A stretch of DNA of 64,000 nt from Streptomyces sp. CB01635 (lineage in GTDB: Bacteria > Actinomycetota > Actinomycetes > Streptomycetales > Streptomycetaceae). The translations under genes and the position numbers were made by a program. Of the stretch, positions 24,386 through 33,232 are shown piece by piece. The DNA lies in contig NZ_NNBL01000003.1 in assembly GCF_002803065.1 (NCBI RefSeq), positions 1,261,461 to 1,325,460 on the forward strand, written 5' to 3'. Position 1 is the first letter of the stretch; the number at the start of each line of letters is the position of its first letter. Below the pieces are notes generated by a model. It saw only the letters and a program-made list of their open reading frames with translations. It was not told where the DNA came from and searched no databases.

Positions 24386-26200
24386 CTATGTGGTGGCTCC
24401 CGACCGGCCTCGGGTCCGGGTCAGGATTCCGCGCAACTCCGCCTCGGGGAGCTTCGGCTGGCGGTCCGCGGTGAACAGGCCGTTGATCTCCTGCTCGGTG
24501 TCGGTGAACTGGGTGAAGCAGAAGCCGGCGAGGCCGGAGTCCACCGCGGCCTCCACCAACCCGGCCAGGCGCTCGGCGAAGTCCTCCTTCGTGCTCACGG
24601 TGTCGTAGCCGAACCACTCCGCGCCTTCGGCCGGTTCGAAGGTGGCCCCGCCGAACTCACTCAGTACGACGGGCTGTCCCTGGTGGCGCACGCCGTCCAG
24701 GACGAACCGTTTGGCACCGGGCCACTGCTCGACGATCTCGCCCTGCCGCAAGGAGGAGTGCCCGTAACGCTCGCGGAGCACCTGCGCATGCTGCGTGTAG
24801 TCGTGCACACCCCAGATGTCGGCGGCGGAGATCTCCCAGCCGTCGTTGGAGACGGCCGGGCGTGACGGGTCGAGGGCCTTGGTCAGGTGGTAGAGGCTGT
24901 CCATGAAGTGCCGCTGGGCGGGGACGAGCGCCGGGTTCGGGACGGACCAGGACTCGTTGATCGGAACCCACGCGACGATCGACGGGTGGCTGAGGTCGCG
25001 GGAGATCGCCTCGGTCCATTCGCCGACCACCCGCTCGACGGTCTGCGTGCCGAACGTGTACGCCGACGGCATCTCCTCCCAGAGCATCAGCCCCAGCCGG
25101 TCGGCCCAGTAGAGGAAGCGGGGGTCCTCGATCTTCTGGTGGATGCGCAGCCCGTTGAGGCCGATCGACTTGGCCAGTTCGGCGTCTCGGCGCAACGCGT
25201 CTGCCGGGGCCGCCAGATGGGATGCGGGCCAGTACCCCTGCTGGAGCGCGAAACGCAGCAAGTACGGCTTGTGGTTGAGGAGGAAGACACCGTCGTCCCA
25301 GCCGATGTCGCGCAGACCGAGGTAGGACGTGACGCGGTCGACGGGGGTGTCGTCGGCCGCGTCGTTCAGAGTCACGATCGCGTCCACGAGATGGGGTTGC
25401 TCGGGGCTCCAGAGCAGGTCGTCGAGGTCCTGAGCGTGCCGGAGGGCCGGCACCGCGACATCGAACTCCGTCTCCCGGCCGTCGGCCAGCGTGCGCTGTT
25501 CGGCGAGCACCCGATCGCCTCGGGCGAGGCGCACCGTGACGGTCAACGGGCGTCGCGGCCACTCGCTCAGCCGGATCCGGCAGCGGACGCGGGCGTGCGC
25601 GACATCGGGGGTCCAGTGCAGGATCGTGATGTGTTCGTCCGGCACGTCCTCCAGCCATACCGGCTGCCAGATGCCTGAGGTGCGGTGGTACCAGATGACG
25701 TGCGGGTCCCGCCGCCAGTCCTGCTTGCCGCGAGGTTGAGTGGCGTCGAGCGGCTGGTCCTCGGCCCGCACCACGACGGTCTGCTCACCGTCCCGGCGGA
25801 CGGCATCGGTGAGGTCGCAGGAGAAGCCTGTGTGGCCGCCTTCGTGACGCCCTACGAGTTGTCCGTTCACCCACACCTCGGCCCGGTGGTCGACTGCGCC
25901 GAAGTGCAACAGCAGGCGCCGGCCCGCTGTCGGCCGCGTGACCTCGATCGTGCGCCGGTACCAGAGCACGGGGTGGAAGGCCGTGTCGCCGACGCCGGAG
26001 GCCTCGGACTCGGGCGGGTAGGGCACGGTGATGGTGGCGGTGAAGGGTTCGGTGGATTCCGGGTCCATCCAGCGCCCGGAGCGGCCGCGGTTCGCGTCGT
26101 CGTAGGCGAACTGCCACGGACCGCTCAGGTCACGCCAGTTGGGGTCGCGGACGAGCTGCGGCCTCGGGTGGCCGGCGGCGTCCAGATGGGAGTACGGCAT
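24386..26200 (-). CDS. Glycoside hydrolase family 2 protein
   Basis: A 604-aa GH2 enzyme with sugar-binding, immunoglobulin-like and TIM-barrel domains in order. The jelly-roll part includes VWVNGQLVGRHEGGHTGFSCDLT (about residues 109-131). The barrel has the acid/base Glu416 in PINESWS and the nucleophile Glu515 in VLSEFGG, the usual GH2 pair. No signal peptide, so it acts in the cytoplasm on imported sugar. ATG 26198-26200 has GGAG upstream. It is the last gene of the sugar locus, 56 bases after the YesL-like gene. GH2 covers beta-galactosidase, beta-glucuronidase and beta-mannosidase; which applies here is not clear. Confidence 0.9.
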   Translation of the reverse strand: MPYSHLDAAGHPRPQLVRDPNWRDLSGPWQFAYDDANRGRSGRWMDPESTEPFTATITVPYPPESEASGVGDTAFHPVLWYRRTIEVTRPTAGRRLLLHFGAVDHRAEVWVNGQLVGRHEGGHTGFSCDLTDAVRRDGEQTVVVRAEDQPLDATQPRGKQDWRRDPHVIWYHRTSGIWQPVWLEDVPDEHITILHWTPDVAHARVRCRIRLSEWPRRPLTVTVRLARGDRVLAEQRTLADGRETEFDVAVPALRHAQDLDDLLWSPEQPHLVDAIVTLNDAADDTPVDRVTSYLGLRDIGWDDGVFLLNHKPYLLRFALQQGYWPASHLAAPADALRRDAELAKSIGLNGLRIHQKIEDPRFLYWADRLGLMLWEEMPSAYTFGTQTVERVVGEWTEAISRDLSHPSIVAWVPINESWSVPNPALVPAQRHFMDSLYHLTKALDPSRPAVSNDGWEISAADIWGVHDYTQHAQVLRERYGHSSLRQGEIVEQWPGAKRFVLDGVRHQGQPVVLSEFGGATFEPAEGAEWFGYDTVSTKEDFAERLAGLVEAAVDSGLAGFCFTQFTDTEQEINGLFTADRQPKLPEAELRGILTRTRGRSGATT

Positions 26201-26256
26201 GCGACAACTCCGGTGGTGTCGTACGGGAGTATGGAGGAAGTGGGCGTCGCCGCGGA

Positions 26257-26886
26257 TCAGCCCGCGGTGGAGCGGAGCCCCACGACTGTGGCGGCGAACG
26301 CCAGCGGACCGGACAGCAGCGGAGCCAGCAGGGGAATCGACCAGGCGAGGAGCAGGCTCAGGAGTACGGCACCGGCGAGGAGGAGCGAGCCGCGCGGGTC
26401 GGCGACGCTGCGGAAAAACCCCTCGCGTGCGGACAGCCGGTGCGGAGCCTCCAGCGCCGTCGCGCGCAGCCCCACGACCATGACGCCCAGCGTGAGCAGC
26501 GCCAGCGCGGGTGACATGACGGCCGCTCCGGGCAGCGAACTGCGCAACAGCGCGGCGTCGATCAGGAGGACGAGTGCGAGCAGCGGCGGAACACACCCGG
26601 CGGCCAGCACCCGCGCGGTCATGTGTGCGCGCAGGTGAGCGACGTACGTACCGGCCCGGACAGGCAGGCCATGGACAGCGCTCTGCCGGAGGGCGGTCGA
26701 CGCGGCGGCGAATGCGGCGGGTGCGGTGACCACCGGGAGGCAGGCGGCGGTGGTGAGCAGGCCGACCAGGAGCACGTCGGCGAAGAGGGAGAAGCCCGGA
26801 CCGAAGACCTCGCCGGGCTCCCGGCGATCGCGGCTGTCCCGGCTGGACTTGCTGGACGTGGTCGGCGCGGTGGGCGCGTGGGTCAT
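26257..26886 (-). CDS. YesL/DUF624-like membrane protein
   Basis: A 209-aa membrane protein with about five or six segments after a polar Ser/Arg-rich tail. FSLFADVLLVGLLTT followed by LPVVTAPAAFAAASTALRQ (about residues 32-68) is the typical start of the YesL/DUF624 family, found with carbohydrate ABC transporters. It lies six bases after the second permease gene, clearly in the operon. The function of the family is not established; an assembly or accessory role for the importer is the common guess. Confidence 0.75.
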   Translation of the reverse strand: MTHAPTAPTTSSKSSRDSRDRREPGEVFGPGFSLFADVLLVGLLTTAACLPVVTAPAAFAAASTALRQSAVHGLPVRAGTYVAHLRAHMTARVLAAGCVPPLLALVLLIDAALLRSSLPGAAVMSPALALLTLGVMVVGLRATALEAPHRLSAREGFFRSVADPRGSLLLAGAVLLSLLLAWSIPLLAPLLSGPLAFAATVVGLRSTAG

Positions 26887-26892
26887 GGCGGC

Positions 26893-27729
26893 TCAGCCCT
26901 TCAGCCCGGAGGTGGCCATGCCCTGCACCAGATAGCGCTGGAAGACGAAGAAGAACAGCACGATCGGCAGGACCGAGATCACCGACATGGCGAACATGGG
27001 CCCGTACGCGGACGTGCTGGACTGGTCGACGAAGCTGCGCAGGGCGAGGGTGATGGTGAACTTCTCCGGTGCGAACAGATAGATCATCTGCGTGAAGAAG
27101 TCGTTCCACGTCCAGATGAACGTGAAGATGGCGGTGGTGATCAGCGCGGGCCGGGTCAGGGGGAGCGTGATCGACCAGTACGTGCGGAAGGCGCCGCAGC
27201 CGTCGATGCGGGCGGACTCCTCCAGCTCGCGCGGGAGTCCGCGCATGAACTGGACGATGAGGAAGACGAAGAACGCCTCGGTGGCAAGGAACTTCGGCAG
27301 GATGAGCGGCCAGTAGGTGTCCACCATGCCGAGCCGGTTGAAGATGATGTACTGCGGGATCAGGACGACGTGGTGCGGCAGCATCAGCGTCGCCACCATG
27401 AACGCGAACATCACCTTGCTCATACGGAAGCGCAGCCGGGCGAAGGCATAGGCGGCCAACGAGCAGGACAGGACGTTGCCCACGACGGCGCCGACCGCGA
27501 TCAGCAGGGTGTTGCCGAGCAGTCGTGTGACGGTGATGCCCGAGACGCCGTCCAGCGCGGTCGTGTAGTTCGACCACTCGAAGTGGCCGGGCCACAGGTC
27601 GAGGCTCGTCACCACCTCGTCGGCCGGCTTGAGCGACGTGGCGAGGAGCCAGGCCAGTGGATACAGCAGTACGAGCAGGCAGACGGCCGCGGCCGTGTGC
27701 GGCAGCCACCGCTTCATGGCGATGTTCAT
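26893..27729 (-). CDS. Carbohydrate ABC permease, MalG type
   Basis: A 278-aa permease with six membrane segments. The EAA loop ELEESARIDGCGAFRTYWSITLPLTRPAL contacts the ATPase, and the C-terminal tail ends KG after a final helix, as in MalG/UgpE proteins. The start ATG overlaps the previous permease stop (ATGA), behind GAGGAGGGA. With the preceding permease it forms the channel heterodimer. No ATPase gene is in the locus, so a shared MsiK-type ATPase encoded elsewhere is expected, as known for Streptomyces sugar importers. Confidence 0.93.
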   Translation of the reverse strand: MNIAMKRWLPHTAAAVCLLVLLYPLAWLLATSLKPADEVVTSLDLWPGHFEWSNYTTALDGVSGITVTRLLGNTLLIAVGAVVGNVLSCSLAAYAFARLRFRMSKVMFAFMVATLMLPHHVVLIPQYIIFNRLGMVDTYWPLILPKFLATEAFFVFLIVQFMRGLPRELEESARIDGCGAFRTYWSITLPLTRPALITTAIFTFIWTWNDFFTQMIYLFAPEKFTITLALRSFVDQSSTSAYGPMFAMSVISVLPIVLFFFVFQRYLVQGMATSGLKG

Positions 27730-28697
27730 CGTCCCTCCTCGTCCGCGTAGAAGACCCAGGACCGGGACGTCCGGAACAGGATCAGGGTGATCGCGGCGAT
27801 GGCGATCAGCAGCATCCAGGCCATGGCCGCCGCGTAGCCCATGTGCGAGGCGGTGAAGCCGCGTTCATACAGATAGAGCGTGTAGAACATGGTGGAGTCG
27901 GCGGGGGCGCCCTTGCCGCCGCTGATGACGAAGGCCGGTGTGAAGACCTGGAAGGAGTTGATGATCTCCAGCACCAGGTTGAAGAAGATGACCGGGGACA
28001 GCATCGGCACGGTGATGGAGACGAACTGCCGTCGGCGGCCGGCGCCGTCGAGCGACGCGGCCTCGTAGAGATCGGGCGAGATCTGCTGCAGACCCGCCAG
28101 GAAGATCACCATAGGCGCCCCGAACTGCCACACCGTCAGCAGGACGACCACGTACACCGCGAGGTGGGGATTGCCCACCCAGCCGCCCACGTCGATGCCG
28201 ACCGAGTCGAGAAGTCCGGAGACCGTGCCGCCGTCGTTGAACAGCGCCTTCCACACCAGGGCTATGGACATGCTCGCCCCGAGCAGGGAGGGCGCGTAGA
28301 AGGCGGAACGGTAGAAGGCACGGCCGCGGTTGAGGTTCTTGAGGAGCATCGCGACACCGAGGGCGAGGCCGAGCTTCAGCGGGACGGCCACGACGACGTA
28401 CAGCATCGTGGTGCCGACCGACCGCCAGTAGCGGGGGTCTTCGGTGAGCATCTCCGTGTAGTTGCGCAGGCCCACCCAGCGCGGCGGATCGAACAGGTTG
28501 TAGTCCGTGAAGGACAAATACAGGGAGACGGCCATCGGCACGAGGGTGAGGACGAGCGCGCCGATCATCCACGGGGAGAGGAACACGTAGGCGGGCCACT
28601 GCCGTTCACGTACCTGGCGGCGCCGCCGCCGGGCCGGCACTTGGCGGTCCGTGTCCGGGGCGGGGCGCGAGGGCGCCCTGGTCGACACAGTGCTCAT
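27726..28697 (-). CDS. Carbohydrate ABC permease, MalF/UgpA type
   Basis: A 323-aa permease with a basic cytoplasmic tail (RRRRRQVRERQ) and six membrane segments. WMIGALVLTLVPMAVSLYLSFTDY is the typical first helix, and the EAA loop is DLYEAASLDGAGRRRQFVSITVPML. Both ends overlap neighbouring genes by four bases, so it is tightly coupled to the lipoprotein and to the MalG-type partner. Confidence 0.93.
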   Translation of the reverse strand: MSTVSTRAPSRPAPDTDRQVPARRRRRQVRERQWPAYVFLSPWMIGALVLTLVPMAVSLYLSFTDYNLFDPPRWVGLRNYTEMLTEDPRYWRSVGTTMLYVVVAVPLKLGLALGVAMLLKNLNRGRAFYRSAFYAPSLLGASMSIALVWKALFNDGGTVSGLLDSVGIDVGGWVGNPHLAVYVVVLLTVWQFGAPMVIFLAGLQQISPDLYEAASLDGAGRRRQFVSITVPMLSPVIFFNLVLEIINSFQVFTPAFVISGGKGAPADSTMFYTLYLYERGFTASHMGYAAAMAWMLLIAIAAITLILFRTSRSWVFYADEEGR

Positions 28698-30028
28698 GAC
28701 CTCAACTCCCGGTTCGCCTCGTCGATGAGTTCGCGTGCCGCCTGGCGTGGTGTGGCCAGGCCGTACATCACGCGCTGGTATTCGCGGGTGAATGCGGTCT
28801 GGATCGCGACATCGCCCCGTGGCGGGGCGGTCGGCGGGGCGTCCAGGCCGTACTTCTCCAGGGTCTGCGCGTACTCGTAGATCTCCCGCTCGGGGCCCTT
28901 GAGCGTCTTGGCGACGCGGGCGGCGATCCTCCGGTTGGGCGGGGTGGACCGGGAGAAGGCGAGGATATCGCCGACCCGTTGGTCATTGAGGAGGAAGTCG
29001 ACCAACTGTGCTGCCTCTTCGGGGTGTTCGCTGTCCGCGCTGACGCCGATGAGCATGCTCGGCTTGAAGTACGAGCCCTGGTGGCCGTCGGTCGTGGGGA
29101 CCGGTGCGAAGTGGACGGAGTCGCCCAGCAGGGCCGGGTAGCTGGGGAACGGCGCGTCCCAGGTGAAGTCGGCGGCGGCGAGATGACGGCCCATCGGGCT
29201 GGTCTCGGTGCTGTTGGCCTGCGCGGTGTCCCTGGCCTGAGCGATGGTGCCGTCCTTGCGCAGCCGGTCGCAGAACGTCCAGAACGCGGTGAGGTCGTCC
29301 TCGGTGAACCCGAGCTCGGTCTGGCTCGCGTAGAGCTTTCCGCCGCGGCTGCGCAGCCAGGTCTCGAACACGTCCTCGTTGGTCCCGCCGTCATTGGCAC
29401 CCGCGAAGGGGCGGCCGTCGGGAGACTTCAGTCCCAGGGCGACGATCTTCCTGTTGGCCCTTTCCCAGTCCTGCCAGGTCCAACTGGGCTTAGGTGAGGG
29501 GATGTTGGCCTTCTCGTAGACGGCGGAGTCATAGGCGTAGCCGGTGATGCCGCGGCCCATGGGAAGGGCATACTGCCCGCCCTTGTACGTGCCGGTGCGC
29601 AAGAAGTCCCTGCTCATGTCGGACGTGCGGATCGTCCCGTTCTTGATGGCGTCGTCCAGTGACATCAGCGCGCCCCCGCCCGCGTACTGGGACACCTGCC
29701 GGTAGTCGAGCTGCGCCACATCGGGCATGCCGCCGCCGGCCGCCTGGGTGGCAAGCTTCTGCAGGTATGCGCCGAAGTCCCCGCTCGATGTGCGGACGGT
29801 GACGCCGGGATGCTCCTTCTCGAAGAGCCGCACGGCCTGCTCGGTGCGTGCGGCACGGTCGTCGTTGCCCCACCAGGAGAACGTGAGGGTGACACCGCCG
29901 GATGTACTGCCGCTCGCGGTGGCGCAGGCGGTGAGCGTGGAGTTCAGCGCGGGGCTGAGGCCGACGGCGGCCGCGGCCAGGACGGCCCGGCGGGGGAGTG
30001 GGCGCCGGCCGCTTCGGGGCTCGGGCAT
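28694..30028 (-). CDS. Carbohydrate ABC substrate-binding lipoprotein
   Basis: A 444-aa family-1 solute-binding lipoprotein. A twin-arginine-like basic N-region (RRPLPRRAVL) leads to a lipobox LTAC, so export may be via Tat. The mature domain has TLTFSWWGNDDRAARTEQAVRLFEKEHPGV and GGGMPDVAQLD, the standard start of these proteins. ATG 30026-30028 has GGGAGG upstream. It follows a 234-base gap filled with imperfect repeats and leads the transporter part of the operon. The sugar ligand is unknown. Confidence 0.92.
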   Translation of the reverse strand: MPEPRSGRRPLPRRAVLAAAAVGLSPALNSTLTACATASGSTSGGVTLTFSWWGNDDRAARTEQAVRLFEKEHPGVTVRTSSGDFGAYLQKLATQAAGGGMPDVAQLDYRQVSQYAGGGALMSLDDAIKNGTIRTSDMSRDFLRTGTYKGGQYALPMGRGITGYAYDSAVYEKANIPSPKPSWTWQDWERANRKIVALGLKSPDGRPFAGANDGGTNEDVFETWLRSRGGKLYASQTELGFTEDDLTAFWTFCDRLRKDGTIAQARDTAQANSTETSPMGRHLAAADFTWDAPFPSYPALLGDSVHFAPVPTTDGHQGSYFKPSMLIGVSADSEHPEEAAQLVDFLLNDQRVGDILAFSRSTPPNRRIAARVAKTLKGPEREIYEYAQTLEKYGLDAPPTAPPRGDVAIQTAFTREYQRVMYGLATPRQAARELIDEANRELRS

Positions 30029-30072
30029 GGGGGGCCTCCCGGGGAACGGTGCGTGGATGGAGGGGGAGGGGC

Positions 30073-30262
30073 GGGGTGGTGAGCAGCCCCGTGGCCGGGT
30101 GTCCGGCGGTCGGGGTGGTGGCGATCAGCCTCGCGGCCGGGGGTGGACGGTCGAGGTGGTGACGACCAGCCCCGCGGCCGGAGGGCAGGTGGAGAGGGTG
30201 GTGACCAGCCTCGCGGCAGGGTGTGAGCTGGACGGGGTGGCGACCAGCCGCGAGGCCGGTTG
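30073..30262. repeat. Five imperfect tandem repeats, period about 40 bp
   Basis: Five units begin near 30073, 30112, 30153, 30194 and 30234. Each shares the core GGTGGTGACGACCAGCC (with small changes), then CGCGGCCGG and a variable tail. They fill almost all the gap between the cupin gene and the lipoprotein start. They look like a locally amplified intergenic element and could form repeated hairpins or binding sites. Confidence 0.75.
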
Positions 30263-30988
30263 TCAGATGCCGAGGTAGACGTCCAGACGGCCGCACATGC
30301 CGAAGCGTCCCCGGGCGGTGGGCCCGGTCGCTGTGACCCTGGCCCCGGCCAGGTGTCCGGCGTCCTTCGCACGCAGAGCGCCGAGTTGTGACCCGGTCGC
30401 CGCCGCCGCGGCATGTGCACCGTCCTGCCAGCGCTGCTCCCAGGCGTCGAGGCGCGGGCGGATCAACTCGGCGGCGGCCCGCTGGAACGCCGCCAGCGGT
30501 TCCGGATCGCCGCCCTCGGTGGCTTCGCGCAGTTCCAGGAACCGGCGGGTCGCCAGATCGCGGCGGGCGCGCGCGACCTCCACCTGCTGGGCTTCCGGGA
30601 CGTCGGTGGGGATACGGATCGCGGTCGCGTAGGTCTCGGCGTCGGTCAGGAGGTCCTGGGGGAGGGTGAGCACCGCGTCGCCCGCTTCGGGCAGGCCGCT
30701 GTTCTGCATCACGACGGTGATCTGCAGGCCGCCGGCATTGGTGAGTCGATGGATCGTGCCCGGCGTGAACCAGGCCACGGTGCCCGGCTCCAGAGGTGTC
30801 TCCTGGTAACCGGACGTGGTCAGGGTCTGCACGGTGCCACGCCCGGCCGTCACCACGTATCCCTCGCTGCACGTGAGGTGCAGATGCGGGGTGCCGCCGC
30901 CGGGCAGCCCGTCGACCGTGGGCCAGTCGTAGACCGTCAGGTGGGACACACCCACCGCCGCCGGGAAGCCGTCGTACGTCGCGCTCAC
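30263..30988 (-). CDS. Cupin-domain protein
   Basis: A protein of about 241 aa with an N-terminal cupin barrel. GGTPHLHLTCSEGYVVTAGRG (about residues 32-52) provides the first metal-binding histidines and glutamate, and PGTVAWFTPGTIHRLTN (about 69-85) the second cupin motif. The C-terminal half is helical and Arg-rich (about 120-200), with no recognised motif. The start is a GTG pair; the one at 30986-30988 overlaps the PmoA-family stop (GTGA), the one at 30991 is equally possible. It lies in the sugar operon and may be an isomerase, epimerase or sensor. Exact role unknown. Confidence 0.8.
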   Translation of the reverse strand: MSATYDGFPAAVGVSHLTVYDWPTVDGLPGGGTPHLHLTCSEGYVVTAGRGTVQTLTTSGYQETPLEPGTVAWFTPGTIHRLTNAGGLQITVVMQNSGLPEAGDAVLTLPQDLLTDAETYATAIRIPTDVPEAQQVEVARARRDLATRRFLELREATEGGDPEPLAAFQRAAAELIRPRLDAWEQRWQDGAHAAAAATGSQLGALRAKDAGHLAGARVTATGPTARGRFGMCGRLDVYLGI

Positions 30989-31908
30989 CACGCGTGCCCC
31001 CGCAGGTGCGCGGCGACCTGCTCGCGGTCCCAGGCGCCGTCGGCGATCGTCACGCGGTAGCTACGGGTAAGGGTGTCGCCCGGCGCGAGGACGAGCTCCT
31101 CATGGAAGGCCCAGGACGGCGCGACCGCGGCGAACGGGTCGCTGCGCACGAACCAGTGAGCGGGGTGCGTTCCCTTGTCGCCCGCGTGGTCGTTGGCGGC
31201 GGCGTGCTCGAAGACAAGGGTGGCGTGACCGTCGCGCCCGTCGTGTTCACCGACGTACGCCAGCCAGGATGCTTGACTGCCCATCAGGTCTCCGCCGTCC
31301 GCTTCGGCGGTGAAGACCCGCCCGTCGCGGAAGGCCCGCGGCCCGCGCCAGAACAGGCCGGTGTATCCGGCCGCGGGACGGCCGTGGGTGGTGGGGCTGC
31401 CGAAGTGCAGCGGTTCGTCGCGCCGGTTGGTGATGGCCGAGGTCCACGTGAGCGACCAGCTGCCGGACTCCGCGTCCACGTCGCGCACCTCGATGCGGCG
31501 TTCCTCGTCGGCCCACAGTTCCTTGGTGTGCGGGTGCCAGGTCAGACGCTCGGCGATGACGGCGCGGCCGTCCGTGGCGGAGACCTCCTCGAAGGCGACG
31601 TGGGCCATCGAGCCGACCTTCTCGGGCTGGGCGAGGTATCCGTCGCCGTGCACGTAGGTGTTGCCGCCCCACAGGTTCTGGCCCGACAGATGAGAAGCCG
31701 TCAGCTGCAGTCCCTTGTGCCAACGGTGGTCGTTGGGGCGGTAGTCGGTGACGACCGCGCCGGAGAGGGTGCGGATCGGGTGCAGATACGGCTTTGGGGC
31801 CTCCCATGCGGCCTCGGGCCGGTACACGTAGGCGAACAGCTCGGTGCCGGTGGCCGCGTGGGCGACGGTGATGCGGTCGCCGTGGGCGTGGGTCAGTGCG
31901 AGCGTCAT
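30985..31908 (-). CDS. PmoA-family protein
   Basis: A 307-aa protein of the PmoA family (DUF6807), which is not a methane monooxygenase despite the database name. Diagnostic stretches are YLHPIRTLSGAVVTDYRPNDHRWHKGLQ (about residues 41-68), FGSPTTHGRPAAGYTGLFWRGPR, and HPAHWFVRSDPF. Such genes are often found with Gfo/Idh dehydrogenases and sugar ABC importers. The start overlaps the Gfo/Idh stop (ATGA) and the end overlaps the cupin gene start, so three genes are coupled. The family's activity is unknown; a fold similar to aldose-epimerase-type beta sandwiches is possible (inference). Confidence 0.85.
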   Translation of the reverse strand: MTLALTHAHGDRITVAHAATGTELFAYVYRPEAAWEAPKPYLHPIRTLSGAVVTDYRPNDHRWHKGLQLTASHLSGQNLWGGNTYVHGDGYLAQPEKVGSMAHVAFEEVSATDGRAVIAERLTWHPHTKELWADEERRIEVRDVDAESGSWSLTWTSAITNRRDEPLHFGSPTTHGRPAAGYTGLFWRGPRAFRDGRVFTAEADGGDLMGSQASWLAYVGEHDGRDGHATLVFEHAAANDHAGDKGTHPAHWFVRSDPFAAVAPSWAFHEELVLAPGDTLTRSYRVTIADGAWDREQVAAHLRGHAW

Positions 31909-33053
31909 GCGGGGGCCTCCTCCTGGTGGGGGCCGGCAGGCGCCCATCCCTGGGCGCCGCCGTGCAGGGCGGTGTAGTAGGGGTCGCCCGGGGCGATGTC
32001 CCCGGCGCGGACGGGCACGTCGGTGAACGCGGACTTGTACAGAGCGGTGATGAACTCGAGCGTCTGGCGTCCGCCCGCGCCGCTGGTGGCGTGGCGTCGT
32101 CCGGCCTTGATGTCGGCGACGAGCGCCCGTAGTTGGGCGAGGTGCGAGCTGGGCTCGTCCTCGCCGAAGTCGTGCCAGCCGGCGACGGTCTCCTCGGGGA
32201 CGCCGGGAGCGGGCGTGATGCGCCAGTCGGCGTTGCGGTAGCCGTACAGGTGCGTCAGCTCGATCGTCGCGAGCTCGCAGTCGATGCGGATGCGGCTGAC
32301 CTCGTCGGGGCTCAGCACGCTGTTGACGACCGTGCCGACGGCACCGTCGGCGAACCGGACCTGGGCGGTGGACACGTCCTCGGTCTCCACGTCGTGCACG
32401 AGCCGCGCGGCCATGCCGCGCACCTCGGTCCACGGCCCCATCAGATCGAGCAGCAGATCCGTCTGATGGATGCCGTGCCCCATCGCCGGGCCGCCGCCCT
32501 CGGTCGCCCAACGGCCGCGCCACGGCACGGCGTAGTAGGCGGTGTCCCGGTACCAGGTGGTCTGGCAGTGTGCCACCAGCGGCCGGCCGAACGCGCCCTC
32601 GCGCAGCAGCCGGCGTATGTGCCGGGCGCCGGAGCCGAAGCGGTGCTGGAAGACGATCGACGCGTACGGGTCCCCGTCACCGCCCTTCTCGGCCGCCTCG
32701 ACGGCGTCGTAGTCGGCCAGAGACGGGCACGGCGGCTTCTCGCACCAGACCCAGGCACCGGCTCGTAGCGCCGCGACGGACTGTTCACGGTGCACGGCGG
32801 GCGGGGTGCACAACACCACGAGATCCGGCCGCACTTCGGCGAGCATCGCGTCGAGATCCGTGGACGCGTAGGGAATCTGGAACGCGTCGGCGAAGGCACG
32901 TACCGCGGTGTCGTCCACGTCCACCACGGCTACGACGTCCGTCTCCCCTTCCGCGGCCAGCTTCTGCAAGGCCGGCAGATGGCTGGACCGCGCGATACCA
33001 CCCGCTCCGACGACGGCCGCGCGCAGCGGACGATGGGGACGATCTGGAGACAT
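31905..33053 (-). CDS. Gfo/Idh/MocA-family oxidoreductase
   Basis: A 382-aa NAD(P)-dependent sugar dehydrogenase. The Rossmann motif AAVVGAGGIARSSHLPAL is at about residues 12-29; WCEKPPCPSLADYDAV (about 103-118) carries the conserved EKP lysine, and GGGPAMGHGIHQTDLLLDLMG contains the catalytic-region His. ATG 33051-33053 has GAGAGG upstream. It is the first gene of the eight-gene sugar operon, read away from the LacI gene. It likely oxidises or isomerises the imported sugar or a glycoside after uptake. Confidence 0.92.
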   Translation of the reverse strand: MSPDRPHRPLRAAVVGAGGIARSSHLPALQKLAAEGETDVVAVVDVDDTAVRAFADAFQIPYASTDLDAMLAEVRPDLVVLCTPPAVHREQSVAALRAGAWVWCEKPPCPSLADYDAVEAAEKGGDGDPYASIVFQHRFGSGARHIRRLLREGAFGRPLVAHCQTTWYRDTAYYAVPWRGRWATEGGGPAMGHGIHQTDLLLDLMGPWTEVRGMAARLVHDVETEDVSTAQVRFADGAVGTVVNSVLSPDEVSRIRIDCELATIELTHLYGYRNADWRITPAPGVPEETVAGWHDFGEDEPSSHLAQLRALVADIKAGRRHATSGAGGRQTLEFITALYKSAFTDVPVRAGDIAPGDPYYTALHGGAQGWAPAGPHQEEAPA

Positions 33054-33074
33054 GGGAACCCTCTCGAGAGACGG

Positions 33075-33092
33075 ACGGCAAGCGCTTGCCGT
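33075..33092. promoter_or_regulatory. Perfect 18-bp palindrome, candidate LacI operator
   Basis: ACGGCAAGCGCTTGCCGT is a perfect palindrome with the central CG of LacI-family operators. It begins 22 bases upstream of the Gfo/Idh start, so a bound repressor would block the operon. The divergent LacI gene is the likely partner. Confidence 0.65.
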
Positions 33093-33100
33093 GAGGTGGT

Positions 33101-33112
33101 TCCAACGTTGTA
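33101..33112. promoter_or_regulatory. Second palindromic element with CAACGTTG core
   Basis: TCCAACGTTGTA with core palindrome CAACGTTG lies in the same divergent promoter region. An identical 12-mer occurs inside the LacI coding sequence at 33293-33304, and the same core sits at 10424-10431. It may be an operator for this or another LacI-family protein. Confidence 0.45.
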
Positions 33113-33232
33113 ACTGCCACGTATCCGCAGGGTCAACCCCCTCGCCGGAAAGAGTTTGCCGGCGGCGGGAACCTGGTGATTCGTGCTCACGAGTGCATAA
33201 TCTGGGGGAACTTCGAGTGCGGGGGCGATCGA

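Noticed and set aside
24386..27709. A 1107-codon minus frame joining the GH2 gene to upstream genes
   Set aside because: Residues before the ATG at 26200 are a shadow of the YesL-like and permease genes in another frame, and GH2 proteins begin at that ATG with a GGAG site.
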